Assembly: GCA_947649645.1 (NCBI GenBank)
Contig: CANSSP010000020.1
Span: 1 to 58,302, forward strand
Length of the DNA: 58,302 nt
Direction: 5' to 3'
Source: an uncultured Roseburia sp.
Lineage (GTDB): Bacteria; Bacillota; Clostridia; Lachnospirales; Lachnospiraceae
Shown here: in pieces, positions 17,692-27,229 of the stretch
Layout: each line of letters begins with the position of its first letter
Numbering within the stretch: position 1 is the stretch's first letter
Made by a program: the position numbers and the translations under genes
Notes under the pieces: generated by a model
What the model was told of the DNA's origin: nothing
Seen by the model: only the letters and a program-made list of their open reading frames with translations
Database searches by the model: none

Positions 17692-19806
17692 ATGATCCCA
17701 CAAGTCGGACTGGATGATGAAACTTTTTCCGGAATCATTGAAAAAGCATTAAGAGAGATACCCGGTCTGTATCCGGAATGGACAGACTATAACGCTCATG
17801 ATCCGGGTATCACGCTTCTGGAACTGATCGCCTGGCAAAAAGAAATGCAGCAATTTCATCTTGATCAGATCGGAGAAGCACATCTGCGCGGTTATCTGAA
17901 TCTGATGGGAATCACACCGCGCGGGATATGTCCGGCGGAGGCTGTCCTGTCACTGGACGACCTCTCAGAACTCACCTTCTTCCCGAAAGGGAGCCGTTTT
18001 TTCGCAGATGATATCTGCTTTGAGACAACGGACGTCAGATGGATCGATACGACAAAAGTGATCCGGCTCGCCAGTCTGAAAACAAACCACGGCCCGGGTC
18101 AGAATATGCGCGAAGAGACTGCTGTAACAAAAAAGAAACTCCGCTTTCCGGCTTTCGGCATGCATCCGTCCCCCGAAGATACCCTGGAAATCATACTCTC
18201 CGGACCGCTTACTCCGTGTGTCAGACACAGTCTGTACCTGCATTTTTTTTCCGATACCGTCACAAAACGAAATCCGATCACCGACGATTCCTTTATCCCT
18301 CTGGCAGAATACACACTGTCCTATCTTACCGCAGAGGGAAAGAAAACGGCAGTGATCTGCAAAGATACGACACATGAAATGCTTCAGAACGGATTCCTTA
18401 CTTTTTTTACCGAAAAAGCAATGACACCGGGAGAAGACGGACTTTACCGGCTTTCTCTGACGCTGACCCGATGCGATTACGACATGCCGCCTGTCATCGA
18501 GGAAATCAGCCTGCAGTGTCTTAAAGTAAAACAAACCTGCACACTGGCAGAAAATCACACCGTCACACTGACGACAGAAGAATATTTTGTTATAAGAACC
18601 CGGCTGGCTTACGAGGGAGACGCACTCTTATTCCGGGAGCACGAAGGCAGATTTTACCCTTACAACGGACCCGTCTGCAAGAAAAAAGGCCGCGAGGGCG
18701 TTATGTTTTGTTTTCCGGGAATCCTGAAAGAAAAAAAAGACAGTATACTCTCCTGCCGCCTCATCCTGTACGACCAGACCTGCAGAGACCGGATGGTCCC
18801 GGGAGAGGGAACCGGAATGCCCTGGGAAGAATACCCGTCAGAAATTCCGTATCTTATGCGGCGGGGCCTGCGCATCATGGTGGAAGACGCCCATCATCCG
18901 GAACCATATTTCCAGTTCTTTGAGGAAACGGCCGACTTTACCGCCCACGGCCCTGAAGATCTGGTATTTCATCTGGATGAAAAAACGGGAATATTTCTTT
19001 TTGGGGACTGTGATCACGGCACAGCGCCGGAAGGGAAGATTCTGATCACGGCGGCCCTGACCAGCCGTGGCGCAAAAGGAAATGTAAAGGCAGGGAGTAT
19101 CTGCCGGACGGAGACATTGCCCTGTCTGTCCGGAAAACAACTGACCGTGACAAACCACAGAGAGGCCGTGGGCGGAGAAGACATGGAAGAAACAGAGGAA
19201 TGCATAAATCGTTTTCTGCAGGAAGAGCCGGACCGGGCCGTCACCTATCGCGATTACGAAACACTCCTGAGGCAGACACCGGGCCTTCTGATTGAGAACG
19301 TTAAAGTCATTCCCGTGACGGAATGCAGTATGCCAGGCGATAAAACAGTGACGGGAAACGTGACAATCGTTGTAAAACCGCGCTCCATAGAAAGAGAACC
19401 AAAACTGAGCGGACCATTTCGTCAGAACCTCCTGCGCACGCTGAATCCACGGCGCATGATCGGCACAAAAATCGTGATTCTCTCTCCGGAATACGTCGGC
19501 GTGACAATATTTGCCGAAATCAAAACGACAGCCGGACCCACAGCGGCGAGAAAGCAGATTCATCAGACATTAACCGACTACTTTCTCCGCATCCAGGCCC
19601 TGTCGGTCACACGTATTTCCCACAGCGACATTTACGGGACTATTGACGTTCTGGACTGCGTCAGTGAAATCCGTTCGTTTGGCATGGACGCGCACGGAAA
19701 AGAAAAAGGACGCAGCAAAACCGGTGATATTCTTCTGCCGGTCAACGGACTGCCTTATTTAAAAGAATGCCACCTTATCGTCTCCTTTGTCACAGATTCG
19801 ACCTGA
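17692..19806 (+). CDS. second baseplate J-like wedge protein (Pvc12-like)
   Basis: 704-residue paralogue-type baseplate protein. The N-terminal block GLYPEWTDYNAHDPGITLLELIAWQKEMQQFHLDQ parallels the preceding protein, and the C-terminal baseplate-J core is again present (CINRFLQEEPDRAVTYRDYETLLRQTPG, VTIVVKPRS). ATG at 17692 is preferred because GGAGGAA lies just upstream; the earlier ATG at 17680 has no ribosome site. Two J-like genes in tandem are usual in extracellular CIS loci, where they form a wedge heterodimer. Which protein takes which position is inferred only from gene order. Confidence 0.87.
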   Translation: MIPQVGLDDETFSGIIEKALREIPGLYPEWTDYNAHDPGITLLELIAWQKEMQQFHLDQIGEAHLRGYLNLMGITPRGICPAEAVLSLDDLSELTFFPKGSRFFADDICFETTDVRWIDTTKVIRLASLKTNHGPGQNMREETAVTKKKLRFPAFGMHPSPEDTLEIILSGPLTPCVRHSLYLHFFSDTVTKRNPITDDSFIPLAEYTLSYLTAEGKKTAVICKDTTHEMLQNGFLTFFTEKAMTPGEDGLYRLSLTLTRCDYDMPPVIEEISLQCLKVKQTCTLAENHTVTLTTEEYFVIRTRLAYEGDALLFREHEGRFYPYNGPVCKKKGREGVMFCFPGILKEKKDSILSCRLILYDQTCRDRMVPGEGTGMPWEEYPSEIPYLMRRGLRIMVEDAHHPEPYFQFFEETADFTAHGPEDLVFHLDEKTGIFLFGDCDHGTAPEGKILITAALTSRGAKGNVKAGSICRTETLPCLSGKQLTVTNHREAVGGEDMEETEECINRFLQEEPDRAVTYRDYETLLRQTPGLLIENVKVIPVTECSMPGDKTVTGNVTIVVKPRSIEREPKLSGPFRQNLLRTLNPRRMIGTKIVILSPEYVGVTIFAEIKTTAGPTAARKQIHQTLTDYFLRIQALSVTRISHSDIYGTIDVLDCVSEIRSFGMDAHGKEKGRSKTGDILLPVNGLPYLKECHLIVSFVTDST

Positions 19807-19838
19807 TTTCATTTTGCACGAAAGGGTATTTTCCAGAT

Positions 19839-21023
19839 ATGGTTCGAACATCCGCTTTTCGAAAAAAATATTTTGTCCTGAATAAAGAAAGCGACTTCAG
19901 ACGAGGATATGCCGACAATATAGCCATCACCTGCGACGGTATCTCTCTGCACGATTCTTCCCGGACAGGCGTCTATTATACGAGAATATTTGACAGCCGG
20001 CAGCGCGGGATGATCTGGCACCGGCTGTGCCTTACGGGAGAGATGCCGGGGGAATCCTCCTGCACCGTGACCGTCTATGCATCGGAAAGTCTCTCTCTCA
20101 CCGAAGAAAGGACCGTGGAAGATCTTCTTTCTGATAAAGCTCTGACACAGAGAGAAAAAGACGAAAGCCTGGCTTATTTTTGTAAAGCCACATACAATAT
20201 CCCGGAAGATGTCCTGCTGTTTCTGGCAGAAGGCAGATTTCTCTGGCTTAAAATCGAGCTGAATACACAGGCTGGACAGATCCCATACATCAGACGCATA
20301 CAGATTTATTTTCCAAAACAGACATGGCTTTCCTATCTGCCGGAAGTTTATTCCATTGACAGAGAGAGCGCCTCCTTCCTGGAACGATATCTTGCCATTT
20401 TCCAGACTCTGTCCGACGATATGTCAGAACAGATCGAAGGAACCCCGGGACTGCTGAACCCGGGCGCAAAACCACACGACATGCTCTTTGAGCTGGCAGA
20501 CTGGCTTTCCATCGAAAACATGGAATTGTGGAATGAAAAGCAGCTTCTGTACCTCATAAAACATGCTCACAGATTCCGTGCAGGCCGCGGAACCGCATCC
20601 TGCTTAAAGGAGCTGACCCGGCTTTATACAGGAACACAGGCATTTATCACAGAATATCATCAGATTCAGCCGTTTTTTGACGGCGGAAAACAGGAAAAGC
20701 TTTTAAAACGTCTCTATGCCAGACATGAGTGGGAGTTCGCCCTGCTGACAGGCCAGGAGGAAACCGGCGGCAAAAACCCTCTTCCGGCGCTTCGGCAGAT
20801 TGTCGACACGGCAAAACCGGCGCACATGAAATGCCGTATCATCCTCTTAAAACCCTGCATTCTTTTAGACCAGCACTCCTATCTCGGAATCAACAGCGTA
20901 TTGGGACAGTATCGTCCACTGAAACTGGACGGCCGCAGTGAGATTCCCTTTTCTGTAATCGGATCGAAAAATATGAGAAAGGCGGACGATACATATGAAA
21001 AATCTGAACTATTTTCCATATGA
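19839..21023 (+). CDS. phage tail protein I-like baseplate protein
   Basis: 394-residue protein with the tail-protein-I/tail_TIGR02242 signature: LPEVYSIDRESASFLERYLAIFQTLSD, then LFELADWLSIENM and HRFRAGRGTASCLKELTRLYTG. Such proteins close the baseplate periphery and can attach fibres. The N-terminal 130 residues are a beta-rich domain not usually part of that core. The start at 19839 follows AAAGGG by 12 bases. The gene's 3' end overlaps the next start by 29 bases, so the two are coupled. No fibre gene follows. Confidence 0.82.
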   Translation: MVRTSAFRKKYFVLNKESDFRRGYADNIAITCDGISLHDSSRTGVYYTRIFDSRQRGMIWHRLCLTGEMPGESSCTVTVYASESLSLTEERTVEDLLSDKALTQREKDESLAYFCKATYNIPEDVLLFLAEGRFLWLKIELNTQAGQIPYIRRIQIYFPKQTWLSYLPEVYSIDRESASFLERYLAIFQTLSDDMSEQIEGTPGLLNPGAKPHDMLFELADWLSIENMELWNEKQLLYLIKHAHRFRAGRGTASCLKELTRLYTGTQAFITEYHQIQPFFDGGKQEKLLKRLYARHEWEFALLTGQEETGGKNPLPALRQIVDTAKPAHMKCRIILLKPCILLDQHSYLGINSVLGQYRPLKLDGRSEIPFSVIGSKNMRKADDTYEKSELFSI

Positions 21024-22782
21024 GAGAAACAGATATTATTACGGAAAACTTTTAAGTGTCGATGATTTCGAATCCGAACAAAAATATATGAATGATAAAC
21101 GCCGTCTGATTAACCGTTTTATGCACGGTTTTGGCGTCGTATGCGGCCTTGGCGTCGTACCCGTCGGAGACGATACAATTTCACTGGAAGCCGGATTTGC
21201 CCTGGACTTTTCGGGAAGAGAAATCTTTGTGGAAAAACCGGTGCTGCAAAAGCTTTCCGGTATCGACGGGTTCTCTGCGTGTACCTCAGACGGCTGCATA
21301 TACCTCTGTATCGAATACGCCGAATACGAAAAAGATCCTGTTTATCATGTGACCAATCCGGAACCGGACGACGAATCCGTCTGTCACAACAAAACGGCGG
21401 AAGGATACCATATTTTTCTGACCGGGCAGGAACCCGTACAGAACACCGGAGCCCTCTCCTATTATGAGGACGTCACCCTTATATACCGCGGAAACAACGT
21501 CCGCATCAGTCAGATTTTTCCGAACTACGTAAAAAGCGGGAGCGATTTCGATTTTCTGCTTGTCGTCGAAAATATGGGCCAGAAACTGCCGATCTCCTTT
21601 GGCTATGAACTCTGTCTCGAACACGTAAGCAAAAACCGGAAAAAATGGGTCAGAATATTTTTTGACGAAGAACAGCATGAAAAAGCGTCCCGCTACGAGA
21701 TCCCCATCACCCTGCGGGCTTTTGACGTAAAAAATACAACCGGAAGCGTCTCTTTAAAAGAAAGGAGCTTCTGGCTGAAAGCAGGGGAACATGTGCTGGA
21801 GGACGGCGCGCATGAAAATGCCAGTTCCATCCTCTATCCCACGCAGGCAGTCAACACGGTAAAAATCATCACAGACAGGATACAAAAAGCCGCCAGCCAG
21901 GCCTATTTTACAGAGGCAATGCAGGAAATCCTGAATGGAAATCACCGCCAGAACATATATCTGGCCAGAATCAGCCTTATCCGGGCCGCAGACGCCGTCA
22001 TAATCGACAACGTGACGCCCATGCCGTTTGGACAATATATCTGCAGCGATATCCTCTCCTCCATCCGTGAAAAAGCCGCAGAAGACGAACGAAAAGAACT
22101 GAAAAACCGTCTGGACCGCTTTCCCGAAGAACCTCTTCCGGAATCGGCAGCACAGGAGACACCGCCTGAGGAGGCGGCACACCCGGAAACTGCGGAGGGT
22201 GTGATAAACATAGAACTTGGAATCGGAGGCCTCACAGGGCAGATATTTTTTTCACAACCGACAGCGCACGGTCTGGGCCCCGGCGATGCTTTTCTCCTGT
22301 GCCGGGTGGCGTGCGGAGAAAATGGGCGCTACCTCTGCGGCGGCGCGGACGGTATTTTTGAAGAAGAAGGGATGGTACACGGCGATCTTGCCGTCCGCAC
22401 AGACCGGACCGAAGGTACATTCGTGGTTGGTTTAAAGCTGACAAAACCGACCACGGCAGAACGCGTCAGCATTCACTGGATGGCGTTTCAAAACGAACGG
22501 GACGTGCCGGAAACCGGGCGGCGCGAATTATTTATCCGGCCGGATATGGTTTACCTTTCCCTGCGGGAAGACTACTCCTTTGAAGCACAGTTTACCGGCG
22601 TAAAAGACAGACGGATCCTCTGGTCGGTCCGCGAACCGGGTGGGGGAACCATTGATGAAAACGGTCTGTATTCGGCCCCGGATGCTCCGGGAATCTATGA
22701 AATTACCGCAAGAAGCGCTGTATGGCAGGATATCACTGCGTCTGCCTTTGTAGTTGTGCGGGATACACAGGTGACCGGATGA
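20995..22782 (+). CDS. YGKLL-type CIS protein with C-terminal Ig-like domain
   Basis: 595-residue protein of unknown biochemical role from a family common in CIS loci. The N-terminus shows its conserved blocks (YFPYERNRYYYGKLLSVDDF, NRFMHGFGVVCGLGV, SLEAGFALDFSGREI). A Pro/Glu-rich linker at about residues 375-400 (PEEPLPESAAQETPPEE) leads to a beta-rich module, and the end is a Big2-like Ig domain (ILWSVREPGGGTIDENGLYSA). The exposed Ig domain suggests a surface of the particle, perhaps baseplate decoration or target contact in place of a fibre. It overlaps both neighbours, the next gene starting at ATGA 22779-22782. Confidence 0.75.
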   Translation: MKNLNYFPYERNRYYYGKLLSVDDFESEQKYMNDKRRLINRFMHGFGVVCGLGVVPVGDDTISLEAGFALDFSGREIFVEKPVLQKLSGIDGFSACTSDGCIYLCIEYAEYEKDPVYHVTNPEPDDESVCHNKTAEGYHIFLTGQEPVQNTGALSYYEDVTLIYRGNNVRISQIFPNYVKSGSDFDFLLVVENMGQKLPISFGYELCLEHVSKNRKKWVRIFFDEEQHEKASRYEIPITLRAFDVKNTTGSVSLKERSFWLKAGEHVLEDGAHENASSILYPTQAVNTVKIITDRIQKAASQAYFTEAMQEILNGNHRQNIYLARISLIRAADAVIIDNVTPMPFGQYICSDILSSIREKAAEDERKELKNRLDRFPEEPLPESAAQETPPEEAAHPETAEGVINIELGIGGLTGQIFFSQPTAHGLGPGDAFLLCRVACGENGRYLCGGADGIFEEEGMVHGDLAVRTDRTEGTFVVGLKLTKPTTAERVSIHWMAFQNERDVPETGRRELFIRPDMVYLSLREDYSFEAQFTGVKDRRILWSVREPGGGTIDENGLYSAPDAPGIYEITARSAVWQDITASAFVVVRDTQVTG

Positions 22783-23789
22783 CATTTCAGACCATAGATC
22801 AGGAATACCGCGCCATCTTAAAACTACACGGCAGTCCCGATATCCAGGCATATCTGTGTACCTGCCGGGACATCGGAGGGGAAAATCCAGTTCTTATTAC
22901 AGGTGTGACAGACCGGGCACTTTCAGAACGATTTCTTCCCCTTTTTATGAATCTGACCGGGCAGAGCCGGGTGGGAAATTTCAGAGACACTTTCGTCAGA
23001 AACAAAATGGTCTGGGCCGTGTCTGACTATTTTACCGGAACACCTTTTTTCGAAAAAATAAAGGAAGATTTACCCGCAGAAGAAAAAATTGGCCTTGCGG
23101 ACGCTCTGGCAGAACAGATTTTTGCACAAAATCTTCCGGCCTATCTGCAGTATGAAGCGCTGCACCCCGAAAATATTGTCGTAAACGCCTCCCGCGGCGT
23201 CTCCGTCAATTTTCTGTTGTTTACACCGGAACGCCTGGGAGAGTCTCTGTTTCCAGACGTACAGAAAAGGTTTTCCGACTGTCTTTTCGCTTTGTTCCGG
23301 GATGAACTGAAAAATGAGGCGTCCACAGAAATTAAAAACTTTGTCGACAGACTTCTGACTTCATCCTTTTCCGGTAATGCAGAACTTCTCCGCGCATTCC
23401 GCCGGATGAGCGACACATTACAGACGGCACTCCGTGAAGGAAAGCTCTCCCGGAAAGGATTTCTGCCACGGCTTTTTTGCCGCATGGCAAAATATACGGC
23501 TGCCCTCCCTTCCATTCTGTACTGGATACTTGTGGGCGCACTGTCGGGCCTTCTGGTTTTTGTCTGTGTTGTGCCCGAAACCGCACCTGCACAGCGACAT
23601 CTGATACAGAACATCGGAATACTCCGGATTACGCACCTCCCACCTGTGGAAAGCACCGGAACAAAGAAAGAAAAACCCGAAACGGAATCACTTCCAACGG
23701 AAGAAACCGAATTTACAGAAACGGAAACGTTGCGGACACCAGCGCAGGAAACGCCGTCCACAGAAACATCACAGCCGGAAATGGGATAA
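22779..23789 (+). CDS. single-pass membrane protein with kinase-like N-terminal domain
   Basis: 336-residue protein with one transmembrane helix (about 243-265, SILYWILVGALSGLLVFVCVV), preceded by basic residues so the N-terminus should be cytoplasmic. Residues 70-150 resemble a protein-kinase C-lobe: a hinge-like MVWAVSDYFTGTPFFEKI, then LHPENIVVN where kinases have the HRDxxxxN loop, then VNFLLF in place of DFG. The catalytic Asp residues are absent, so it would be a pseudokinase, reminiscent of EssB in type VII secretion. The segment after the helix ends in a Thr/Glu-rich tail. It starts by ATGA overlap with the previous gene. The kinase-fold call is my inference and needs profile or structure support. 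Confidence 0.6.
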   Translation: MTFQTIDQEYRAILKLHGSPDIQAYLCTCRDIGGENPVLITGVTDRALSERFLPLFMNLTGQSRVGNFRDTFVRNKMVWAVSDYFTGTPFFEKIKEDLPAEEKIGLADALAEQIFAQNLPAYLQYEALHPENIVVNASRGVSVNFLLFTPERLGESLFPDVQKRFSDCLFALFRDELKNEASTEIKNFVDRLLTSSFSGNAELLRAFRRMSDTLQTALREGKLSRKGFLPRLFCRMAKYTAALPSILYWILVGALSGLLVFVCVVPETAPAQRHLIQNIGILRITHLPPVESTGTKKEKPETESLPTEETEFTETETLRTPAQETPSTETSQPEMG

Positions 23790-23814
23790 AAAAGAAAGCA
23801 GGTATTTTTAAATT

Positions 23815-25449
23815 ATGTCTTTTCAGATATCCAGAATTACAACAGGCGCACGTTACCTCACCCGTAAACTGACCCGCGCTGCCTTTCTGCCCATAAAAAG
23901 AAGAATACATACCATTATCCGATCTCTGTCTTTCACCGAATCTGTCAATGCGGCGGCGCAGGATATCCGCAAAAAAACAGAGGAAATACTCACGGCGCAG
24001 CCCGATGTGAACAGAGATTATATCCCCGCAGGCCGTTTTCTGATATCCAGAAAATTTCTGAGCCTTTTTCTTCTCCTGCTGCTTGTGTGCGCCATCTTTC
24101 TGGTCCGCTGGGGCGTGCCGTCTGCACAGGCAAAATTTTTCACGAAAACAATGGAGGTCAATTCCCCTGCGATGCACCTTTACACCGGAAAGGTAAAACT
24201 GCTTTCACCCGGAACCCCCTGTGTCATTTTCGAAGGAAGGCTGGATAAAGGAAGAGTGAACGGCTGGGGTACGCTCTACGATTACCACGGAAAACTCCTC
24301 TACCAGGGCAATTTCGAGATGGAAATGTATTCGGGAAACGGACAGACCTATTATCCCGACGGTTCCGTACAGTACAGGGGAACCTTTGATCAAAATAAAT
24401 ATCAGGGAAACGGATGTCTCTATTATGAAAATGGACGTCTTCGATATGAGGGGTCTTTTGCCGCAGGCCTTTTCGACGGCGCCGGAATATCTTATACGGA
24501 AGACGGAAAAACGGAATATAAAGGCGATTTTGCCGCGGGCGTATATTCCGGAGAGGGAACGCTTTATCAAAACGGTTCTCCCGCCTATGAGGGCGGATTT
24601 CTCAATGGCAGATATTCCGGAGAAGGAACGCTTTATCATCCCGACGGATCGATTGCCTGCCAGGGCGAATTTAAAGGAGGTGTGCTGGTACAGGGAACCG
24701 GAACGATCAAAAAGGAAGATGGCATTCTTTATGAAGGCGGCCTGACAGAAGGCATTTCAGACGGCTATGGAAGGAAATACCGCAGCGACGGCAGCATTCT
24801 TTATGAAGGAGAATTTGCGAACGGTCTCTACGAGGGAACCGGAACCCTGTACGGAAAGAAAGGGCTGCTCTACGAAGGCGGATTTCTGGCAGGACAATAT
24901 TCGGGGGAAGGAAAACTGTATGAAGATATCAGCGGAATCCTGATCTATGAAGGTGAGTTTAAAGAAAATCGGTATGAGGGAACCGGAACGCTATATATGG
25001 GAGAAAACGTCTCTTATAAAGGGATGTTTGCAGGCGGATTAAAAAATGGTGAAGGAAACGCTTACGAAGACGGCGTTCTGATCTATGAAGGAACTTTTTC
25101 CGGGGATCTATATGACGGAAGCGGCCGATTGTATGACCCACAGACGGGAAACCTGATTTATAACGGCTCTTTTTTCCAGGGGAAAAAATCAGGCGAAGGC
25201 ACACTTTACAACCCACAGACCAGCCTTCCGGTCTACTCCGGCGGATTCCGGCTGGACCTATACGACGGAGAGGGAAAACTATATGGCACAGGCGGAGAGC
25301 TTTTATACGAAGGCGCCTTTTTGCTCGGCGTAAAAAACGGAAAAGGCATTACTTACGATGGACCGACCGGCGCCGTACTGGAAGAAGGCATTTACAGAAA
25401 CGGTGTTCTTGTACAGAAAGAATCCCCGCCGGAAATTATGGAGGAATAA
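23815..25449 (+). CDS. membrane-anchored MORN-repeat protein
   Basis: 544-residue protein. Residues 1-80 are basic and cytoplasmic-like, residues 81-98 are a transmembrane helix (FLSLFLLLLLVCAIFLVRW), and residues about 140-535 hold roughly 16 MORN repeats of the form YEGxFxxGxYxGxGxLY, each about 20-24 residues. By the positive-inside rule the repeats would lie outside the cytoplasmic membrane. MORN sheets are protein or lipid contact surfaces. Between the kinase-like membrane gene and the terminator gene, this protein may anchor the injection particle or form a sleeve at the membrane. The ribosome site is weak (GCAGGT), so translation may partly depend on the preceding gene. Confidence 0.85.
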   Translation: MSFQISRITTGARYLTRKLTRAAFLPIKRRIHTIIRSLSFTESVNAAAQDIRKKTEEILTAQPDVNRDYIPAGRFLISRKFLSLFLLLLLVCAIFLVRWGVPSAQAKFFTKTMEVNSPAMHLYTGKVKLLSPGTPCVIFEGRLDKGRVNGWGTLYDYHGKLLYQGNFEMEMYSGNGQTYYPDGSVQYRGTFDQNKYQGNGCLYYENGRLRYEGSFAAGLFDGAGISYTEDGKTEYKGDFAAGVYSGEGTLYQNGSPAYEGGFLNGRYSGEGTLYHPDGSIACQGEFKGGVLVQGTGTIKKEDGILYEGGLTEGISDGYGRKYRSDGSILYEGEFANGLYEGTGTLYGKKGLLYEGGFLAGQYSGEGKLYEDISGILIYEGEFKENRYEGTGTLYMGENVSYKGMFAGGLKNGEGNAYEDGVLIYEGTFSGDLYDGSGRLYDPQTGNLIYNGSFFQGKKSGEGTLYNPQTSLPVYSGGFRLDLYDGEGKLYGTGGELLYEGAFLLGVKNGKGITYDGPTGAVLEEGIYRNGVLVQKESPPEIMEE

Positions 25450-25450
25450 A

Positions 25451-26026
25451 ATGGCATATACGGCAATTGCAGATACAGGCATCCTGTTAACCGATTTATT
25501 AAAAAAACATCTGGTTCCCGATGTGGTAAAAACACCGGATCAGATCGGACTTTTAGGCCCGTCCGACAAAAGCGACTGCAGTGTCCGCGTCTGGCTCTAC
25601 GATATCAGAGAATGCGGACAGCTGCGAAGCCATACGATGATCTCAACAGACTGCGGGCGGCAGAAATTTCCGCCCGTCTATGTAGATCTCTTTTATATGA
25701 TTACCGCCCGCTCAGACAGCGATATCACCTGCCGCGCCAGGGAAGAACAGTATCTGCTCGGAAAAATCCTCCAGGTCCTTAATGACTATGCAGTCATCCG
25801 TCTTCCGGAGGAAGACGATCCGAAAGAACAGAAAAACGTCTGCTCTGTTTCGCTGCTGAATTTATCCGTTGAAGAAAAAATGCAAATTTTCAGCATGCCG
25901 GATACCGGATACCGGACATCGCTTTTTTATGAAGTCGGCCCGGTTCCCATTGCATCCGCAAAAGACCGCCAGGTGAAACGTGCCGTCGATCTGCAGTTTT
26001 CACTGGAAGAAATGGAGAAAAAATGA
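25451..26026 (+). CDS. tail terminator, Pvc16-like (DUF4255)
   Basis: 191-residue protein of the DUF4255/Pvc16-Afp16 family, which caps the distal end of the tube and sheath. Recognised blocks are AIADTGILLTDLLKKHLVPDV, VRVWLYDIREC, and LFYMITARSDSDITCRAREEQYLLG. GGAGGAATAAA immediately precedes the ATG, and the upstream MORN gene's TAA lies in the ribosome site. It overlaps the next gene by ATGA. The presence of this cap supports a free, finite-length particle. Confidence 0.92.
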   Translation: MAYTAIADTGILLTDLLKKHLVPDVVKTPDQIGLLGPSDKSDCSVRVWLYDIRECGQLRSHTMISTDCGRQKFPPVYVDLFYMITARSDSDITCRAREEQYLLGKILQVLNDYAVIRLPEEDDPKEQKNVCSVSLLNLSVEEKMQIFSMPDTGYRTSLFYEVGPVPIASAKDRQVKRAVDLQFSLEEMEKK

Positions 26027-26808
26027 AAGATCAATGGTCATTTAAAGTTTCCCTCGTCCTCCTTCCCGTAGACGACTTTACAGGAAACATTATTAAGAGC
26101 CCGGATATTCATATTTCTGTTCCACAGGCCGGACGTGCCATCGTAAAACCCGACGGGTTCTGGATATTTCCGCAATTGCGGGAACCGACGGTCAGTGTGA
26201 CGCTGTACGGAAATCATTATCAGCGTCAGGCTGTCACGATTGATGTTTTCCCGCTTAGCCGGAAACATCCGGCAGAGATCATCCGCATCCTGCCTTCCAG
26301 AGCATGCCCGTTTCCCCCCGCCACTGTTTACATGGAGGGAAACATACCGGAAGGAGCCACACTTTTTGCCGCGGCAGGAAGCGCAAAGAACGCACTCAGA
26401 CTTTCCCTTGACGGTCAGACAGGCGATCAATCGGTCGCCATATTCCGGGAAAACAAAAAAAATCTGGACGGAAAAACATATCTGCTGATAACTTCAAAAA
26501 CCGAAAACGGGACATACGAAACGGACTGGGTTACATTTACTTCCACGACAGATTCTGAAAACGGTATCTTTCAGATAAAAACCCCTTTAAACCACGCACA
26601 TCCAAAAAAGACATCCGTTCTATACCCTGCAGTCACATATCCGGCAGACACGATGGGCACCGCCTATTTTATCGCACTTGCGGCCGACGGAACAAAAAAA
26701 CCAATTCCCCTGTATTGTCGTCTCCTTACCGGCAGACAAAGCAAAGAATCTGTATTTTCTGTCAGCACAGGGGAAACGTTACAACAAAATTTTATGGAGG
26801 ATCAGTAA
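26023..26808 (+). CDS. CIS-associated beta-rich protein of unknown function
   Basis: 261-residue protein, not recognised. The N-terminal 90 residues look like a small beta-sandwich similar to carboxypeptidase-regulatory or carrier folds (DIHISVPQAGRAIVKPDGFWIF, VTLYGNHYQRQAVTIDV). The rest is also beta-rich with no signal peptide or membrane span. It starts at ATGA overlapping the terminator gene, so the products are likely made in step. Proteins of this kind often follow the Pvc16-like gene in CIS loci; whether it decorates the cap is unknown. Confidence 0.65.
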   Translation: MKDQWSFKVSLVLLPVDDFTGNIIKSPDIHISVPQAGRAIVKPDGFWIFPQLREPTVSVTLYGNHYQRQAVTIDVFPLSRKHPAEIIRILPSRACPFPPATVYMEGNIPEGATLFAAAGSAKNALRLSLDGQTGDQSVAIFRENKKNLDGKTYLLITSKTENGTYETDWVTFTSTTDSENGIFQIKTPLNHAHPKKTSVLYPAVTYPADTMGTAYFIALAADGTKKPIPLYCRLLTGRQSKESVFSVSTGETLQQNFMEDQ

Positions 26809-26812
26809 AAAT

Positions 26813-27202
26813 ATGGCTTTCTGTGTGTGTGCCGGGGCCACGTGCGCCTGCAGCTTCGGAATGACGCCTTCTGTACTCATCGTCACGCTGGAAAACAGAG
26901 TACTCTCAGGCGGCCCCCCGATGGCAACGATTATGGATTTTATACCCATGAAAAATATCATGCCTTTTGGCATGTGTTCATCCCTTGCAAACCCACAGGT
27001 CGCAGCGGCGACTGCGGCGGCGTTCGGCGTTTTAACGCCGATGCCCTGCATGCCGGTCATTCCGGCTCCCTGGACTCCCGGATCCCCGACTGTCCAAGTG
27101 GCAGGCAGACCGGCCCTGAATCAGAACAGCAGGGTGACATGCGTCTGGGCCGGCGTTATTCAGATCACAAATCCCGGAAACACCGGCATTTTTGTATCGT
27201 GA
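26813..27202 (+). CDS. PAAR-like tip protein (DUF4280)
   Basis: 129-residue PAAR-like protein. It has the Cys- and Pro-rich pattern of DUF4280 tips (FCVCAGATCACSFGMTPSVL, MPCMPVIPAPWTPGSP, NQNSRVTCVWAGVIQI), with paired cysteines that could bind metal. It should sharpen the spike encoded at 13253. The ATG at 26813 follows TATGGAGGATCAG, which is the ribosome site. Tip proteins are often fused to effectors; this one has no extra domain. Confidence 0.85.
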   Translation: MAFCVCAGATCACSFGMTPSVLIVTLENRVLSGGPPMATIMDFIPMKNIMPFGMCSSLANPQVAAATAAAFGVLTPMPCMPVIPAPWTPGSPTVQVAGRPALNQNSRVTCVWAGVIQITNPGNTGIFVS

Positions 27203-27229
27203 CCTGTGTTTCTTTTTAGGAGGACAACG

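Noticed and set aside
26813..27202. Effector fused to the PAAR-like protein
   Set aside because: The protein is only 129 residues and has no extra domain beyond the tip.
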